Assembly (NCBI RefSeq): GCF_000015265.1
Contig: NC_008699.1
Coordinates: forward strand, 806,001-870,000
DNA length: 64,000 bases
Source: Nocardioides sp. JS614
GTDB lineage: Bacteria; Actinomycetota; Actinomycetes; Propionibacteriales; Nocardioidaceae
Direction: 5' to 3'
Shown here: piece after piece, positions 33,245 to 41,596 of the stretch
Numbering within the stretch: position 1 is the first letter of the stretch
How the letters are laid out: every line of letters begins with the position of its first letter
Position numbers and translations under genes: made by a program
The notes under the pieces: model-generated
The model's database searches: none
What the model was told of the DNA's origin: nothing
Seen by the model: only the letters and a program-made list of their open reading frames with translations

Positions 33245-33994
33245 TTACCCAGTTCGGTCGAAGGTGGGGCCGATTGCGCCGATCGTCTGCTCGAACTGGA
33301 TCTCGGGTATCAGGCAGCCTGGAGAAAGTGTGAGGAGGTACCGGACCGATCCAGCGACGTCGTCGACCGAAATCATCTTGTCGGCGCCGATCTCGTCCTT
33401 GACGAAGCTTGCCATCGGCGTGTCCACGAATGCAGGGCAAAGCGCTGTGCTCTTGATGCCGGCGTCGTTCAGCTCACGGTTCATTGCCTGCGTGAACCCG
33501 ACAAGGCCTCGCTTGGTCGCGGAGTAGACGCCGAGCCACCGCTCTCCATGGATGCCTGACGCTGAGGAGACATTGATGACCAGGGCGTTGCGGTGTTCGC
33601 CACCCGCCTCCCGCAGCATGGGAAGTGCCTCGCGGTAGAAGAGGAAGATCGATCGTAGATTGGTGTTGAGCTGTATGTCGATCGCCTTCGTGGTCAAGTC
33701 GTCGGCGAACTGCCCGATCCCCACGCCCGCGTTGTTCACGAGCACGTCAAGGCGCCCGTACGCGGCGCGGTGCGTCTCTACCGCGGCCACGACCGCCGCC
33801 TCGTCGCCGAGATCGCCGGCTGAGGTCGCGACTCGATAGCCCTCCTCGCGCAGACCGTGGGCCGCTTGTTCCAACCGGTCCGGCCGTCGGGAGGCCAACG
33901 TGACGTCGTACCCAGCGGCGCCGAGGGTACGTGCGATCGCAAGACCGATCCCGCTGGAGCCGCCGGTGACGAGGGCCGCGCGTGCTGTCGACAT
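33245..33994 (-). CDS. Short-chain dehydrogenase/reductase
   Basis: A 249-residue NAD(P)-dependent oxidoreductase. It contains AALVTGGSSGIGLAIARTLG (nucleotide binding), LDVLVNNAGVGIGQFADDL, the catalytic Ser in VINVSSASGIHGERWLG and YSATKRG (Tyr-Lys pair). It is the first island gene and reads toward tRNA-Ala. A palindrome of the island regulon lies 38 bp upstream of its start, so it is probably induced with the rest. It could oxidise a 3-hydroxyacyl-CoA or an alcohol of the degraded compound; the substrate is not indicated. Confidence 0.92.
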   Translation of the reverse strand: MSTARAALVTGGSSGIGLAIARTLGAAGYDVTLASRRPDRLEQAAHGLREEGYRVATSAGDLGDEAAVVAAVETHRAAYGRLDVLVNNAGVGIGQFADDLTTKAIDIQLNTNLRSIFLFYREALPMLREAGGEHRNALVINVSSASGIHGERWLGVYSATKRGLVGFTQAMNRELNDAGIKSTALCPAFVDTPMASFVKDEIGADKMISVDDVAGSVRYLLTLSPGCLIPEIQFEQTIGAIGPTFDRTG

Positions 33995-34031
33995 CGGTCT
34001 TCCTTCGCTTGTCGGGTTCCGCGTCGGAGCC

Positions 34032-34047
34032 TAACGATCGTTCGGCA
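34032..34047. promoter_or_regulatory. Regulon palindrome, copy 1 (before the SDR gene)
   Basis: TAACGATCGTTCGGCA matches the island palindrome TAACGAACGTTCGTTA at 13 of 16 positions. It lies 38 bp upstream of the leftward SDR gene. It is a probable TetR operator. Confidence 0.55.
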
Positions 34048-34110
34048 GGGGGGGCAAGCCTCGGTGCTGGAATCCGTAGGCTTGCACAGGAGCGAGCCTG
34101 ACGGGCGTGC

Positions 34111-34162
34111 TTGACGTGATGCAGCACACATGTAGGATCCCCCTAACGAACGAACGTTAGGG
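34111..34162 (+). promoter_or_regulatory. Promoter and operator (copy 2) of the mutase operon
   Basis: -35 TTGACG (34111-34116) and -10 TAGGAT (34133-34138) with 16-bp spacing are followed directly by CCCTAACG-N6-CGTTAGGG (34141-34162). The repressor would sit on the start site. The importer promoter at 43291 has the same layout. Confidence 0.7.
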
Positions 34163-34179
34163 ATGAAGGAGGACGCCCG

Positions 34180-34872
34180 GTGGAACTCAACGATGTGATG
34201 CGATCCCAGGCCGCGACCCGGTACTACGACGACCGGGACGTGCCTGACAAGGTCCTGTACGACGCGGTCGAGAAGGCGCGCTTCGGCCCCCAAGGGGGGA
34301 ATCGCCAGCCCGTGCGGTTCGTCTTCGTGCGCGACCAGGCGAAGAAGCGCCAGCTTGCGGAGTGGTACATCCAGCCGTGGAAGGCCTACTACGACGCGGC
34401 GATGGCGGGCATCAACTCCATCGAGGCACACGACGAGGGCCACACCCAGAAGGCCACCTGGATCGGCCATTCGAAGGCCGAGCAGGCGCTCGCCGACGCG
34501 AACCACTTCGCCGAGCACTTCGCCGACCACCCTGTGATCGCCGTCGTCTGCGGTGATCTCGGTGCCACCCACCCCACAGACACCGAGCTGGACCGGCTCA
34601 GCGTGGTGGGAGGAGCCTCGATCTACCCGACGGCGCAGAACTTCTGCCTGGCTCTACGGGACGCCGGCATCGCCACCACGTTCACCACGCTGCTGGTTGC
34701 CTACGAGCCCCAGGTCAAGGAGCTCTTGAACATTCCGGAGGAGTTCATCACCGCTTGCCACATCGTCGCGGGGTATCCGGCGAAGCCGTTCCCAACCAAG
34801 CTCAACCGGCTTGCTCCGGAGGAGATGGCCTACATCGACACGTTTGGCAACCCCATCTCTGCCGGATCGTGA
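34180..34872 (+). CDS. Nitroreductase-family flavoprotein (first copy)
   Basis: A 230-residue FMN-dependent oxidoreductase. It starts MELNDVMRSQAATRYYDDRD, with the R..RY pattern of the family and FGPQGGNRQPVRFVFVRDQA, where S/GGNRQPV binds the flavin phosphate. NFCLALRDAGIATTFTTLLV follows. The GTG start has AGGAGG in front. It is the first gene of the mutase operon, and a related gene closes the operon. It could reduce nitro groups, quinones or enones, or oxidise a ring; the reaction is unknown. It lacks the BluB-specific features and is not proposed to make dimethylbenzimidazole. Confidence 0.88.
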   Translation: MELNDVMRSQAATRYYDDRDVPDKVLYDAVEKARFGPQGGNRQPVRFVFVRDQAKKRQLAEWYIQPWKAYYDAAMAGINSIEAHDEGHTQKATWIGHSKAEQALADANHFAEHFADHPVIAVVCGDLGATHPTDTELDRLSVVGGASIYPTAQNFCLALRDAGIATTFTTLLVAYEPQVKELLNIPEEFITACHIVAGYPAKPFPTKLNRLAPEEMAYIDTFGNPISAGS

Positions 34873-34911
34873 CGAACCCGAACGAATCCGCCAGTCTGGA
34901 GAAGACGACTC

Positions 34912-36549
34912 ATGACGAGTAGTGAAGCGTCGGGGTCCTCCGAGGTCACGACGGTCTCGGGGATTCCGCTCAAGGTCAGCTACGGCCCGAACGACGTGCC
35001 GGAGACGGCAGCCCAGGCGGCGGCCGTGCTGCCGGGCGAAGCGCCCTACCTGCGCGGAGCACATGCTCAGGGGTACCGCTCCAAGCCGTGGCGGATCTTC
35101 CAGCTCTCGGGCTTCGGGAACCCCGAGGACGAGGCTGAGCGGATCCGGTACCTGTTGTCGAAGGGCGGTACCGGTTTCATTATGGAGCACGACCGGATGA
35201 CCGGTGATCATCTCTACGACGTCGACCATCCGGAGGTGGTCGCTCGTCGTGAGGACGTGGGCATCAGTGGTGCGGTGATCCTGTCGGCGCGAGACTTCGA
35301 GCTCGCGCTGACCGGTATCGACCAGAGCAAGTACTTCGCCCATCCCGGCGGTGGGGTCTCTCAACACGCGGCCTTCGCGCTGGCCGGGTACTGGACGGTG
35401 GCCGAACGTCGCGGCCTCGAGCTGCACAAGCTGAACGGGACGGGTCAGGCGGACTTCTTCCTGACCTACATCGGATGCCCACCGCTCACTCAGATCCCAC
35501 CGGCGGCAGCCCTCCGGGTGAACTGCGACATCGTCGAGTACGCAGCCAAGGTGGCGCCCAAGTGGACGCCCATCTCGATGGCGGCGTACAACGGCGCGGA
35601 CAGCGGACTCAATGCCTACCAGGAGCTCGCCGCCCTGTTCGCGTGCTGCGTGTCGCACCTCGACGAGATCGTCGCGCGCGGCAACGTCCCGGTCGAGCAG
35701 GTCGCCTATGCCCTCGGGGGTGTCAGTTTCCGGGTGGCGATGGACTTCTTCGAAGACATCTGCAAGCTGCGCGTGGCCCGCAAGATGTGGCATCGGCTCC
35801 TGACGACCCGGTACGGCATCACCGACCCGCGCGCGCTCAGCCTGCGTATCCACATCGTGACGGCCGGCTCGGCCATGACGTACCAGGAGCCGATCAACAA
35901 CATCGTGCGGGGCACGGTCATGGGGATGGCAGCCGTTCTCGGCGGAGTCCAATCCATCGGCGTTTCGGCGTACGACGAGGCGCTGTCGGTGCCGTCGGAG
36001 CAGGCGCACCGGCAGTCGCTGCGCGTCCAGCAGATCCTCATGCACGAGACGAACATCCCGGCGGTGGTGGACCCTCTCGGTGGCAGCTACTTTATCGAGT
36101 CCCTCTCGGCGGAGCTCGAGGAACGAGCATGGGCCGAGTTCGACCGGATCCTCGACAACGGGGGCTTCATCCAGAGCCTGGAGGACGGGTCGTTGCACCG
36201 CATGGCCGGTGAGAATGCCGTCGCCTTCCAGGACTCGATCACGAGCGGCGACCGCAAGATCGTCGGTGTCAACCTGGGCGACAGCGACGGCGACCCTTTC
36301 GGCATCGATGGGTTCGAGGGGTCGCTCGACGCCTTCGAGCGCGGCATGGCGCGACTCAAGGACCTGCGCGCGTCACGAGACGGCAGGCATGTCTCGCGAG
36401 CGCTCGATCGCCTGGCGAACACGATGCGCAGCGGTGGAAACGTCATGTCCGGAGTGATGGACGCAGTGCGAGCAGACGCCTCGATCGGCGAGGTCGGCGA
36501 CGTGTACAGGGAGGTGTTCGGATCATGGAAGTTCCCGGTGGACTTCTGA
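34912..36549 (+). CDS. Coenzyme B12-dependent acyl-CoA mutase, large subunit, atypical active site
   Basis: A 545-residue TIM-barrel subunit of the methylmalonyl-CoA mutase superfamily. It carries out a radical carbon-skeleton rearrangement on an acyl-CoA with adenosylcobalamin. It aligns throughout with methylmalonyl-CoA mutase: SKPWRIFQLSGFG, LNGTGQADFF, APKWTPISMAAYN, LRIHIVTAGSAMTYQEPINN, DPLGGSYFIESL. Key positions differ, by my hand alignment to the Propionibacterium enzyme: Tyr89 is Leu65, Ala116 is Glu92, Arg207 is Cys189 and His244 is Asn227, while Gln197 is kept (Gln179). It is therefore not a methylmalonyl-CoA mutase. Leu in the Tyr89 place and an acidic residue at Ala116 recall 2-hydroxyisobutyryl-CoA mutase (Ile and Asp there). 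The B12 subunit gene overlaps its end by 25 bases. Confidence 0.93.
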   Translation: MTSSEASGSSEVTTVSGIPLKVSYGPNDVPETAAQAAAVLPGEAPYLRGAHAQGYRSKPWRIFQLSGFGNPEDEAERIRYLLSKGGTGFIMEHDRMTGDHLYDVDHPEVVARREDVGISGAVILSARDFELALTGIDQSKYFAHPGGGVSQHAAFALAGYWTVAERRGLELHKLNGTGQADFFLTYIGCPPLTQIPPAAALRVNCDIVEYAAKVAPKWTPISMAAYNGADSGLNAYQELAALFACCVSHLDEIVARGNVPVEQVAYALGGVSFRVAMDFFEDICKLRVARKMWHRLLTTRYGITDPRALSLRIHIVTAGSAMTYQEPINNIVRGTVMGMAAVLGGVQSIGVSAYDEALSVPSEQAHRQSLRVQQILMHETNIPAVVDPLGGSYFIESLSAELEERAWAEFDRILDNGGFIQSLEDGSLHRMAGENAVAFQDSITSGDRKIVGVNLGDSDGDPFGIDGFEGSLDAFERGMARLKDLRASRDGRHVSRALDRLANTMRSGGNVMSGVMDAVRADASIGEVGDVYREVFGSWKFPVDF

Positions 36550-36971
36550 CCGGCGAGCCGGTTCGCACCCATGGCAAGCGGGTGCTCATGGCCAAGACCA
36601 GCCTCGACGGTCACTGGCGTGGCATCAACGTGGTCTCGCGGGCACTGCGTGACGCAGGATATGAGGTGATCCTCGCCGGCATGATCAACGCCGACACGAT
36701 CGCCCGGGTTGCCGGCGACGAGGACGTCGACCTGATCGGCCTGAATGTCGGCGGCCGGGTCGAGGTCGTGGAGCGGATCCTGGACACCCTCGCGAGCGAA
36801 GCGATCACCGTCCCGGTGTTCGCCGGCGGCACGATCCCGCATTACGCGGCAGACCGCCTCGCCGCTCGCGGTGTGGAGTGCTTCCCACCCGGCTCGACGC
36901 TCGAAGCCATCGTCGAGGCCGCAGACCGGCTCACGGCCGCCGATCCGGCGGCCTCGGACCACACCCCGTAA
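36525..36971 (+). CDS. B12-binding small subunit of the acyl-CoA mutase
   Basis: A 148-residue cobalamin-binding domain protein. It carries the base-off B12 motif DGHWRG (D.H..G) in AKTSLDGHWRGINVVSRALR, and VFAGGTIPHYAADRLAARGV with the family GG.IP. A short N-terminal extension overlaps the large-subunit gene. The large subunit alone lacks a B12 domain, so both are needed, as in isobutyryl- and 2-hydroxyisobutyryl-CoA mutases. The conserved His shows that it can bind cofactor in the active form. Confidence 0.94.
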   Translation: MEVPGGLLTGEPVRTHGKRVLMAKTSLDGHWRGINVVSRALRDAGYEVILAGMINADTIARVAGDEDVDLIGLNVGGRVEVVERILDTLASEAITVPVFAGGTIPHYAADRLAARGVECFPPGSTLEAIVEAADRLTAADPAASDHTP

Positions 36972-36998
36972 AGCCCGACCCGAGAGGAGCGCGTTCCC

Positions 36999-38618
36999 GT
37001 GCTCAACGACATCGTCCCCGTGTCCGATCCCGTGCGTCGTGCGACGTTCGGCGACCAACTGCGACGCAATGCACAGCGCCACCCGGAGCGACCGGCCGTC
37101 GTCGGATACGGCGGCCCGCACGGCGAAGGACGCACTCAGCTGACCTTTGCTGAGCTCAACGAGCGTGCGAACCGTCTGGCGAACGCCCTGGCCGCCCAGG
37201 GAGCCGTGAAGGGTGACGTCATGGCCCTGATGGGTCGGAACAACCCGGGTTCGATCGTGGCCTTCTGGGCTGCCGCAAAGCTGGGCGTCGCGGTGACCGG
37301 CGTGAACTTCACCTTCACCGATAGCGAGCTGCACTACCAGCTCGAGCACTCCGGAGCGAAGATCGTCGTCTGCGAGGACGCCTTTTTCGATCGCATCGAC
37401 GCGATCTCGTCGCCCCTCCCCGAGCTCAGGATCCGCGTGAGCAACGACTTCTTCGACTCCGCCGCTCCGCAGCCGTGGCAGCGGATGAGCGGGTTGATCG
37501 AGTCGGCCAGCGCGGACGAACCCGACTCCGACGTCGACGAGAGCACTCTGGGGATCATCCCGTACACCAGTGGTACGACGAGCCTGCCCAAGGCCATTGC
37601 GATCCCGCAGCGCAACTACTTCGTGTCGATGATCCCGTCCTACACGACTGGGATCGGACTGCTGGAGGAGGACGTCTGGTACTTCACCATGCCGCTCCAC
37701 ACGATCGCGGGCATCGGGATGCAGATCTGCCTGCTCTCCCTGGGGAACACCATCGTGCTGCCATTCGCCGTCGACGCCGACGAGGCGCTCGACGCCATCG
37801 TCGCGGAGAAGGTCACCGTCGTGGGACAGACGCCGACGTTCTACCTGCAGTTGATCAGGTCGCCGAAGTTCGCCGCTGCCGACCTGCACCGTCTCCGGCG
37901 TTGCATCTCCTACGGCGGGACGATGCCGCAGGCGATGTTCGACGCCTTCGAGACCGTGGCGCCCGACGTCTTGTGGATCACTTTGTGGTCGCAGTCGGAG
38001 ATCACGCAGACACCCACGATCGGCCGCTTTAAGCGACTGGCGGACATACCCAACGGTGATGCTGCCTGGATCGGCAGGCCGACCGCCCAGCTGGAGGTGA
38101 GGGTCGTCGACGAGGACGGGAACCCGGCCGCTGAGGGTGAGCTCATCGTCCGGACGCCTGGGGCAATGGCCGGCTATTACAAGGATCCGGAGAGGACGGC
38201 GAAGGTCGTGCGCGACGGCTGGATCCACACCAACGACATGGTCCGCATCGATGACGAGGGGAACCTCTACTTCGTCGATCGGCGCAACGACGTCATCAAG
38301 ACCGGCGGCATGAACGTTTCGTCGGTCGAGGTGGAACGCACCCTTTACGGTCATCCGGCGGTGCAGGAGGTCGCTGTCGTCGGACTCGCGGATCCGTACT
38401 GGATGCAGGTCGTCACCGCCTTCGTCGTCCCCAAGGGGTCTGTCGACGAAGTCGACGTCGAGGACATCCGGGCGTTCTGCAAGAAGACTTTGGCGGGCTA
38501 CAAGATCCCGAAGGAGATCCACCTGGTCTCGGCGCTGCCGAAGGACACCCAGGGCAAGATCCTCAAGCGTCAGCTGCGCAGGGACGCCGAGGTTCAGCCG
38601 ACTCCTGCGAGCCCTTGA
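36999..38618 (+). CDS. AMP-forming acyl-CoA ligase
   Basis: A 539-residue enzyme of the ANL superfamily that activates a carboxylic acid to its CoA thioester with ATP. It contains the P-loop IPYTSGTTSLPKAIAIP, LWSQSEITQTPTIG, the adenylate Asp in GWIHTNDMVRIDDEGNLYFV and RRNDVIKTGGMNVSSVEVE. The C-terminal Lys lies in KDTQGKILKRQLRR. It starts with GTG after GAGAGGAG and overlaps meaB at its end. It most resembles crotonobetaine/cyclohexane-carboxylate type ligases. The gene position makes its product the likely feed for the dehydrogenase, hydratase and mutase in the same operon. Confidence 0.92.
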   Translation: MLNDIVPVSDPVRRATFGDQLRRNAQRHPERPAVVGYGGPHGEGRTQLTFAELNERANRLANALAAQGAVKGDVMALMGRNNPGSIVAFWAAAKLGVAVTGVNFTFTDSELHYQLEHSGAKIVVCEDAFFDRIDAISSPLPELRIRVSNDFFDSAAPQPWQRMSGLIESASADEPDSDVDESTLGIIPYTSGTTSLPKAIAIPQRNYFVSMIPSYTTGIGLLEEDVWYFTMPLHTIAGIGMQICLLSLGNTIVLPFAVDADEALDAIVAEKVTVVGQTPTFYLQLIRSPKFAAADLHRLRRCISYGGTMPQAMFDAFETVAPDVLWITLWSQSEITQTPTIGRFKRLADIPNGDAAWIGRPTAQLEVRVVDEDGNPAAEGELIVRTPGAMAGYYKDPERTAKVVRDGWIHTNDMVRIDDEGNLYFVDRRNDVIKTGGMNVSSVEVERTLYGHPAVQEVAVVGLADPYWMQVVTAFVVPKGSVDEVDVEDIRAFCKKTLAGYKIPKEIHLVSALPKDTQGKILKRQLRRDAEVQPTPASP

Positions 38619-39610
38619 TGACCGCGGCCGCGCACTCGGTCGTGGGCCTTGAGGATCTTGCGCGCCGGGCAGCCCACGGCGATCGGCGTGCACTGTCGCA
38701 GGTACTCAGTGTGCTCGAGCGAGGCGGGGCTTCTGCGGACCTGATGGCCGGTGAGCTCCATCTACATGCGGGCGAGACCTTCACCGTCGGCCTCACCGGC
38801 TCCCCGGGCGCTGGCAAGTCGACGTTGACCGACGCGCTCGTGACGGAAGTTCGCGGGCGCGGCGAGCGGGTCGCCGTCGCCGCGATCGATCCGTCCTCGC
38901 CCTTCACCGGTGGCGCGATCCTCGGAGATCGCGTCCGGCTCCGGAGTGAGCACGCGCAGGACGACGACGTCTTCATGCGTTCGTTCTCCAACCGTGGCCA
39001 TCTCGGTGGCCTCTCGCGAGCCGTGCCCGACGTGGTCCGCGCCTTCGGCGCCTGTGGGTGGTCGACCGTGATCGTCGAGACGGTCGGTGTCGGCCAGGTC
39101 GAGGTCGAGATCGCTGGCCAGGCAGACACGACGGTGGTCGTGGTCAATCCCGGATGGGGTGATGAGGTCCAGGCCAACAAGGCAGGTCTCCTCGAGGTCG
39201 CCGACGTGCTCATCGTCAACAAGGCCGACCGCGACGGTGCGGGCTCAACGATGCGCGACCTGCGCCAGATGCTGGCAATGGCGCCGGACCGCGACTGGAC
39301 ACCTCCCATCATCCCCACGGTCGCGATCACCGCCGACGGCGTCGCCGAGGCGTGGGAGGCGATCCTCGGGCACCACGACCACGCCGTGGCCTCGGGCGAG
39401 CTCGAGCGTCGGCGTACAGCGCGACGGGAGCGGGAGTTCCAGGCTCGGGTGCTGAGGGAGCTTGTGATCGCGATGCAGCGAACGGAGTGCACTGATCCCG
39501 GCCGCGCGTTGCTTCATCGGGTGCGCAGCGGCGAGACCGCAGTCGGAGCAGCGGTGTCCGAGCTGGTCGAGCTCGTCGTGCGTCAGTGGGGGGCCGATCG
39601 TGTCTACTGA
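38618..39610 (+). CDS. meaB: MeaB/ArgK-type GTPase, mutase chaperone
   Basis: A 330-residue G3E-type GTPase that gates cofactor loading and protects B12 mutases from inactivation. It contains the P-loop TVGLTGSPGAGKSTLTDAL, VAAIDPSSPFTGGAILGDRV, IVETVGVGQVEVEIAGQADT and LIVNKADRDGA. The ATG overlaps the ligase stop (TGATG). A dedicated MeaB in the same operon shows that the mutase is a working B12 enzyme. The C-terminal dimerisation arm is present and the length is normal. Confidence 0.95.
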   Translation: MTAAAHSVVGLEDLARRAAHGDRRALSQVLSVLERGGASADLMAGELHLHAGETFTVGLTGSPGAGKSTLTDALVTEVRGRGERVAVAAIDPSSPFTGGAILGDRVRLRSEHAQDDDVFMRSFSNRGHLGGLSRAVPDVVRAFGACGWSTVIVETVGVGQVEVEIAGQADTTVVVVNPGWGDEVQANKAGLLEVADVLIVNKADRDGAGSTMRDLRQMLAMAPDRDWTPPIIPTVAITADGVAEAWEAILGHHDHAVASGELERRRTARREREFQARVLRELVIAMQRTECTDPGRALLHRVRSGETAVGAAVSELVELVVRQWGADRVY

Positions 39611-40433
39611 GTCTGCGATCACAGGTGCGGCACCGGTGGTTCTCGTCGAGGATCCGGCGCCTGGCGTCCGAACGATCACCTTGAACCGCCCGGAGCGGCT
39701 CAACGCCCTCTCGTACGAGCTCTTCCAGGAGCTGGAGGAGGCCCTGCTCGCGTCGGATCGGGACCCCCGTGTACGGGTCGTCGTGGTCACCGGCGCCGGA
39801 AGGGCGTTCTGTGCTGGCCTCGATCTCGGCGACGGTTTCGACGCCCCGGAGCAGGCAGTCGCCGGTCGCACAGTGGGAGGGATGGACGCCCAAGAACGCA
39901 TCGCGCGCGTGCTGACCACGCCGCAGCGGATGCGGACGCCGGTCATCGCAGCGATCAACGGGCCGGCGGCAGGCGGCGGCCTCGCCCTCGCCCTTGCCTG
40001 CGACGTGCGGGTCGCGTCGGCCACGGCCAGCTGCAATGTCGCCTTCGTGAAGGTGGGTCTGTCGGGATGTGACTGCGGGGTCAGCTACCTGCTGCCGCGG
40101 GCAGTCGGCAGCAGTGTTGCCTTCGAGCTGATGCTCACGGGTCGATCGGTGGACTCCGAGGAAGCGCTGAGAATCGGCCTGGTCTCCCGGATCACCGCAG
40201 AGGAGCAACTGATCCCGGCGGCGCTCGAGACGGCGGCGCTGATCGTAAACAACAGCCCCTTCGGAGTGCAGATGACCAAGCGGGTGATGTGGCAGGCCCT
40301 GGACGCTCCGAGCCTGGACGCGGCCATCGAGCTCGAGAACCGCACGCAGATCCTCTGCACCCTGACCGAGGATCAGCCCGAGGCGGTCGCTGCCTTCCGT
40401 GAGAAGCGGCCGCCTCGGTTCGGGCGCCGCTAA
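39600..40433 (+). CDS. Enoyl-CoA hydratase/isomerase family protein (operon copy)
   Basis: A 277-residue crotonase. It contains TITLNRPERLNALSYELFQE, VVVTGAGRAFCAGLDLGDGF (oxyanion hole), AAINGPAAGGGLALALACDV and FVKVGLSGCDCGVSYLLPRA. The usual pair of catalytic Glu residues (E144 and E164 in rat hydratase) is not obvious. The second position reads SGCDCG instead of PE.G, so the reaction may differ from plain hydration. The GTG start overlaps meaB by 11 bases. It is an acyl-CoA enzyme of the same operon. Confidence 0.9.
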   Translation: MSTESAITGAAPVVLVEDPAPGVRTITLNRPERLNALSYELFQELEEALLASDRDPRVRVVVVTGAGRAFCAGLDLGDGFDAPEQAVAGRTVGGMDAQERIARVLTTPQRMRTPVIAAINGPAAGGGLALALACDVRVASATASCNVAFVKVGLSGCDCGVSYLLPRAVGSSVAFELMLTGRSVDSEEALRIGLVSRITAEEQLIPAALETAALIVNNSPFGVQMTKRVMWQALDAPSLDAAIELENRTQILCTLTEDQPEAVAAFREKRPPRFGRR

Positions 40434-40459
40434 GCGATGAGACGACGGAGGACGAAGAC

Positions 40460-41596
40460 ATGGATTTCACGATGACAGCGGCGGAACTGCGATTTCGTGA
40501 CGAGTTGCGCGGGTGGCTCGCGGTGAACCCGCCAGGAGTGGCGCCGATGGGCGACGAGGCATCCTTCGACTTCCGGCGAGCGTGGCAGCGGCGGATGTAC
40601 GAGAGCGGCTGGGTCGGCATCCACTGGCCCCGGGAGTACGGCGGCCGAGGAGCAAACCCGGTGGAGCTGGCGATCTTCAACGAGGAGCTCGGACGTTCAG
40701 GCGCGCCACGCTTCGCGAACACGATCGCCATCGAGATGGGCGGTCCGACGATCATCACACACGGCACGCCCGCCCAGAAGGAGCGGCTCCTGGAGCCGAT
40801 CCTGTCGGCCGAGGAGATCTGGTGCCAGGCGTTCTCGGAACCAGGAGCTGGTTCGGACCTCGCTTCCCTGCGCACCCGAGCCGATCGCGTGCCCGGCGGC
40901 TTCCGGGTCACCGGGCAGAAGGTCTGGACCTCCCTGGCACGCCAGGCGAGCTGGTGCATGATGCTGGCGCGCACGGATCCCGACAGCCAGGGACACCGCG
41001 GCCTCACGTACTTCCTGATGGACATGCAGCAGGACGAGATCGAACCCCGGCCGATCGTGCAGGCAACCGGCGAGAGCGAGTTCAACGAGCTGTTCCTCGA
41101 CGGCGCTTACGTGAGCGACGACCAGGTCGTGGGTGAGGTGGGCAAGGGCTGGCGGGTGGCCATCACCACCCTGATGAATGAACGAGCCGGCCTCGCGCTC
41201 GCTGCCCAGGTCGACGTCCGACGGGCGCTCGACGAGGCGAAGCGCCAGGTTGTGCTGTCGGGGCGCATGGACGATCCTCTCGTCCTGGATCGGCTGGCGG
41301 ATCTCCATGTGAGGGCGGAGGGGCTCCGTCTGCAGACGTACCGGGGGCTGAGTGATATCGAGCGCACGGGCGCCCCGGGCCCCAGCGGATCGCTGGCCAA
41401 GTTGCAGTGGGCCGCTGTGAACCAGGCGGTGGCCGAGTTCACGATCGACCTCCTGGGACCGGCTGCTGTCGGCGCTGACTCCCCGGAGATGTACCGCTAC
41501 CTGCGTTCGCGCGCCAACTCGATCGAGGGTGGCACCACCGAGGTCCTCAAGGACATCGTCGCCGAGCGCGTCCTGAGCCTGCCGAGGTCCCGATGA
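40460..41596 (+). CDS. Acyl-CoA dehydrogenase, catalytic subunit
   Basis: A 378-residue flavoprotein that oxidises an acyl-CoA to the 2-enoyl-CoA. It contains GWVGIHWPREYGGRGANPVE, CQAFSEPGAGSDLASLRTRA, RVTGQKVWTSLARQASWCMM and, near the end, NSIEGGTTEVLKDIVAERVL with the probable catalytic Glu361. It overlaps the next acyl-CoA dehydrogenase-like gene by four bases (ATGA). The pair resembles the alpha-beta heteromers known from steroid side-chain degradation, which accept bulky substrates. Confidence 0.94.
   Translation: MDFTMTAAELRFRDELRGWLAVNPPGVAPMGDEASFDFRRAWQRRMYESGWVGIHWPREYGGRGANPVELAIFNEELGRSGAPRFANTIAIEMGGPTIITHGTPAQKERLLEPILSAEEIWCQAFSEPGAGSDLASLRTRADRVPGGFRVTGQKVWTSLARQASWCMMLARTDPDSQGHRGLTYFLMDMQQDEIEPRPIVQATGESEFNELFLDGAYVSDDQVVGEVGKGWRVAITTLMNERAGLALAAQVDVRRALDEAKRQVVLSGRMDDPLVLDRLADLHVRAEGLRLQTYRGLSDIERTGAPGPSGSLAKLQWAAVNQAVAEFTIDLLGPAAVGADSPEMYRYLRSRANSIEGGTTEVLKDIVAERVLSLPRSR

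Noticed and set aside
34180..34872. BluB-type dimethylbenzimidazole synthase supporting the B12 mutase
   Set aside because: The protein has the general nitroreductase flavin motif but not the features I associate with BluB; the related gene at 42615 argues the same.
34912..36549. Ordinary methylmalonyl-CoA mutase
   Set aside because: Tyr89, Arg207 and His244 equivalents are replaced and the B12 domain is on a separate subunit, so the standard function does not fit.
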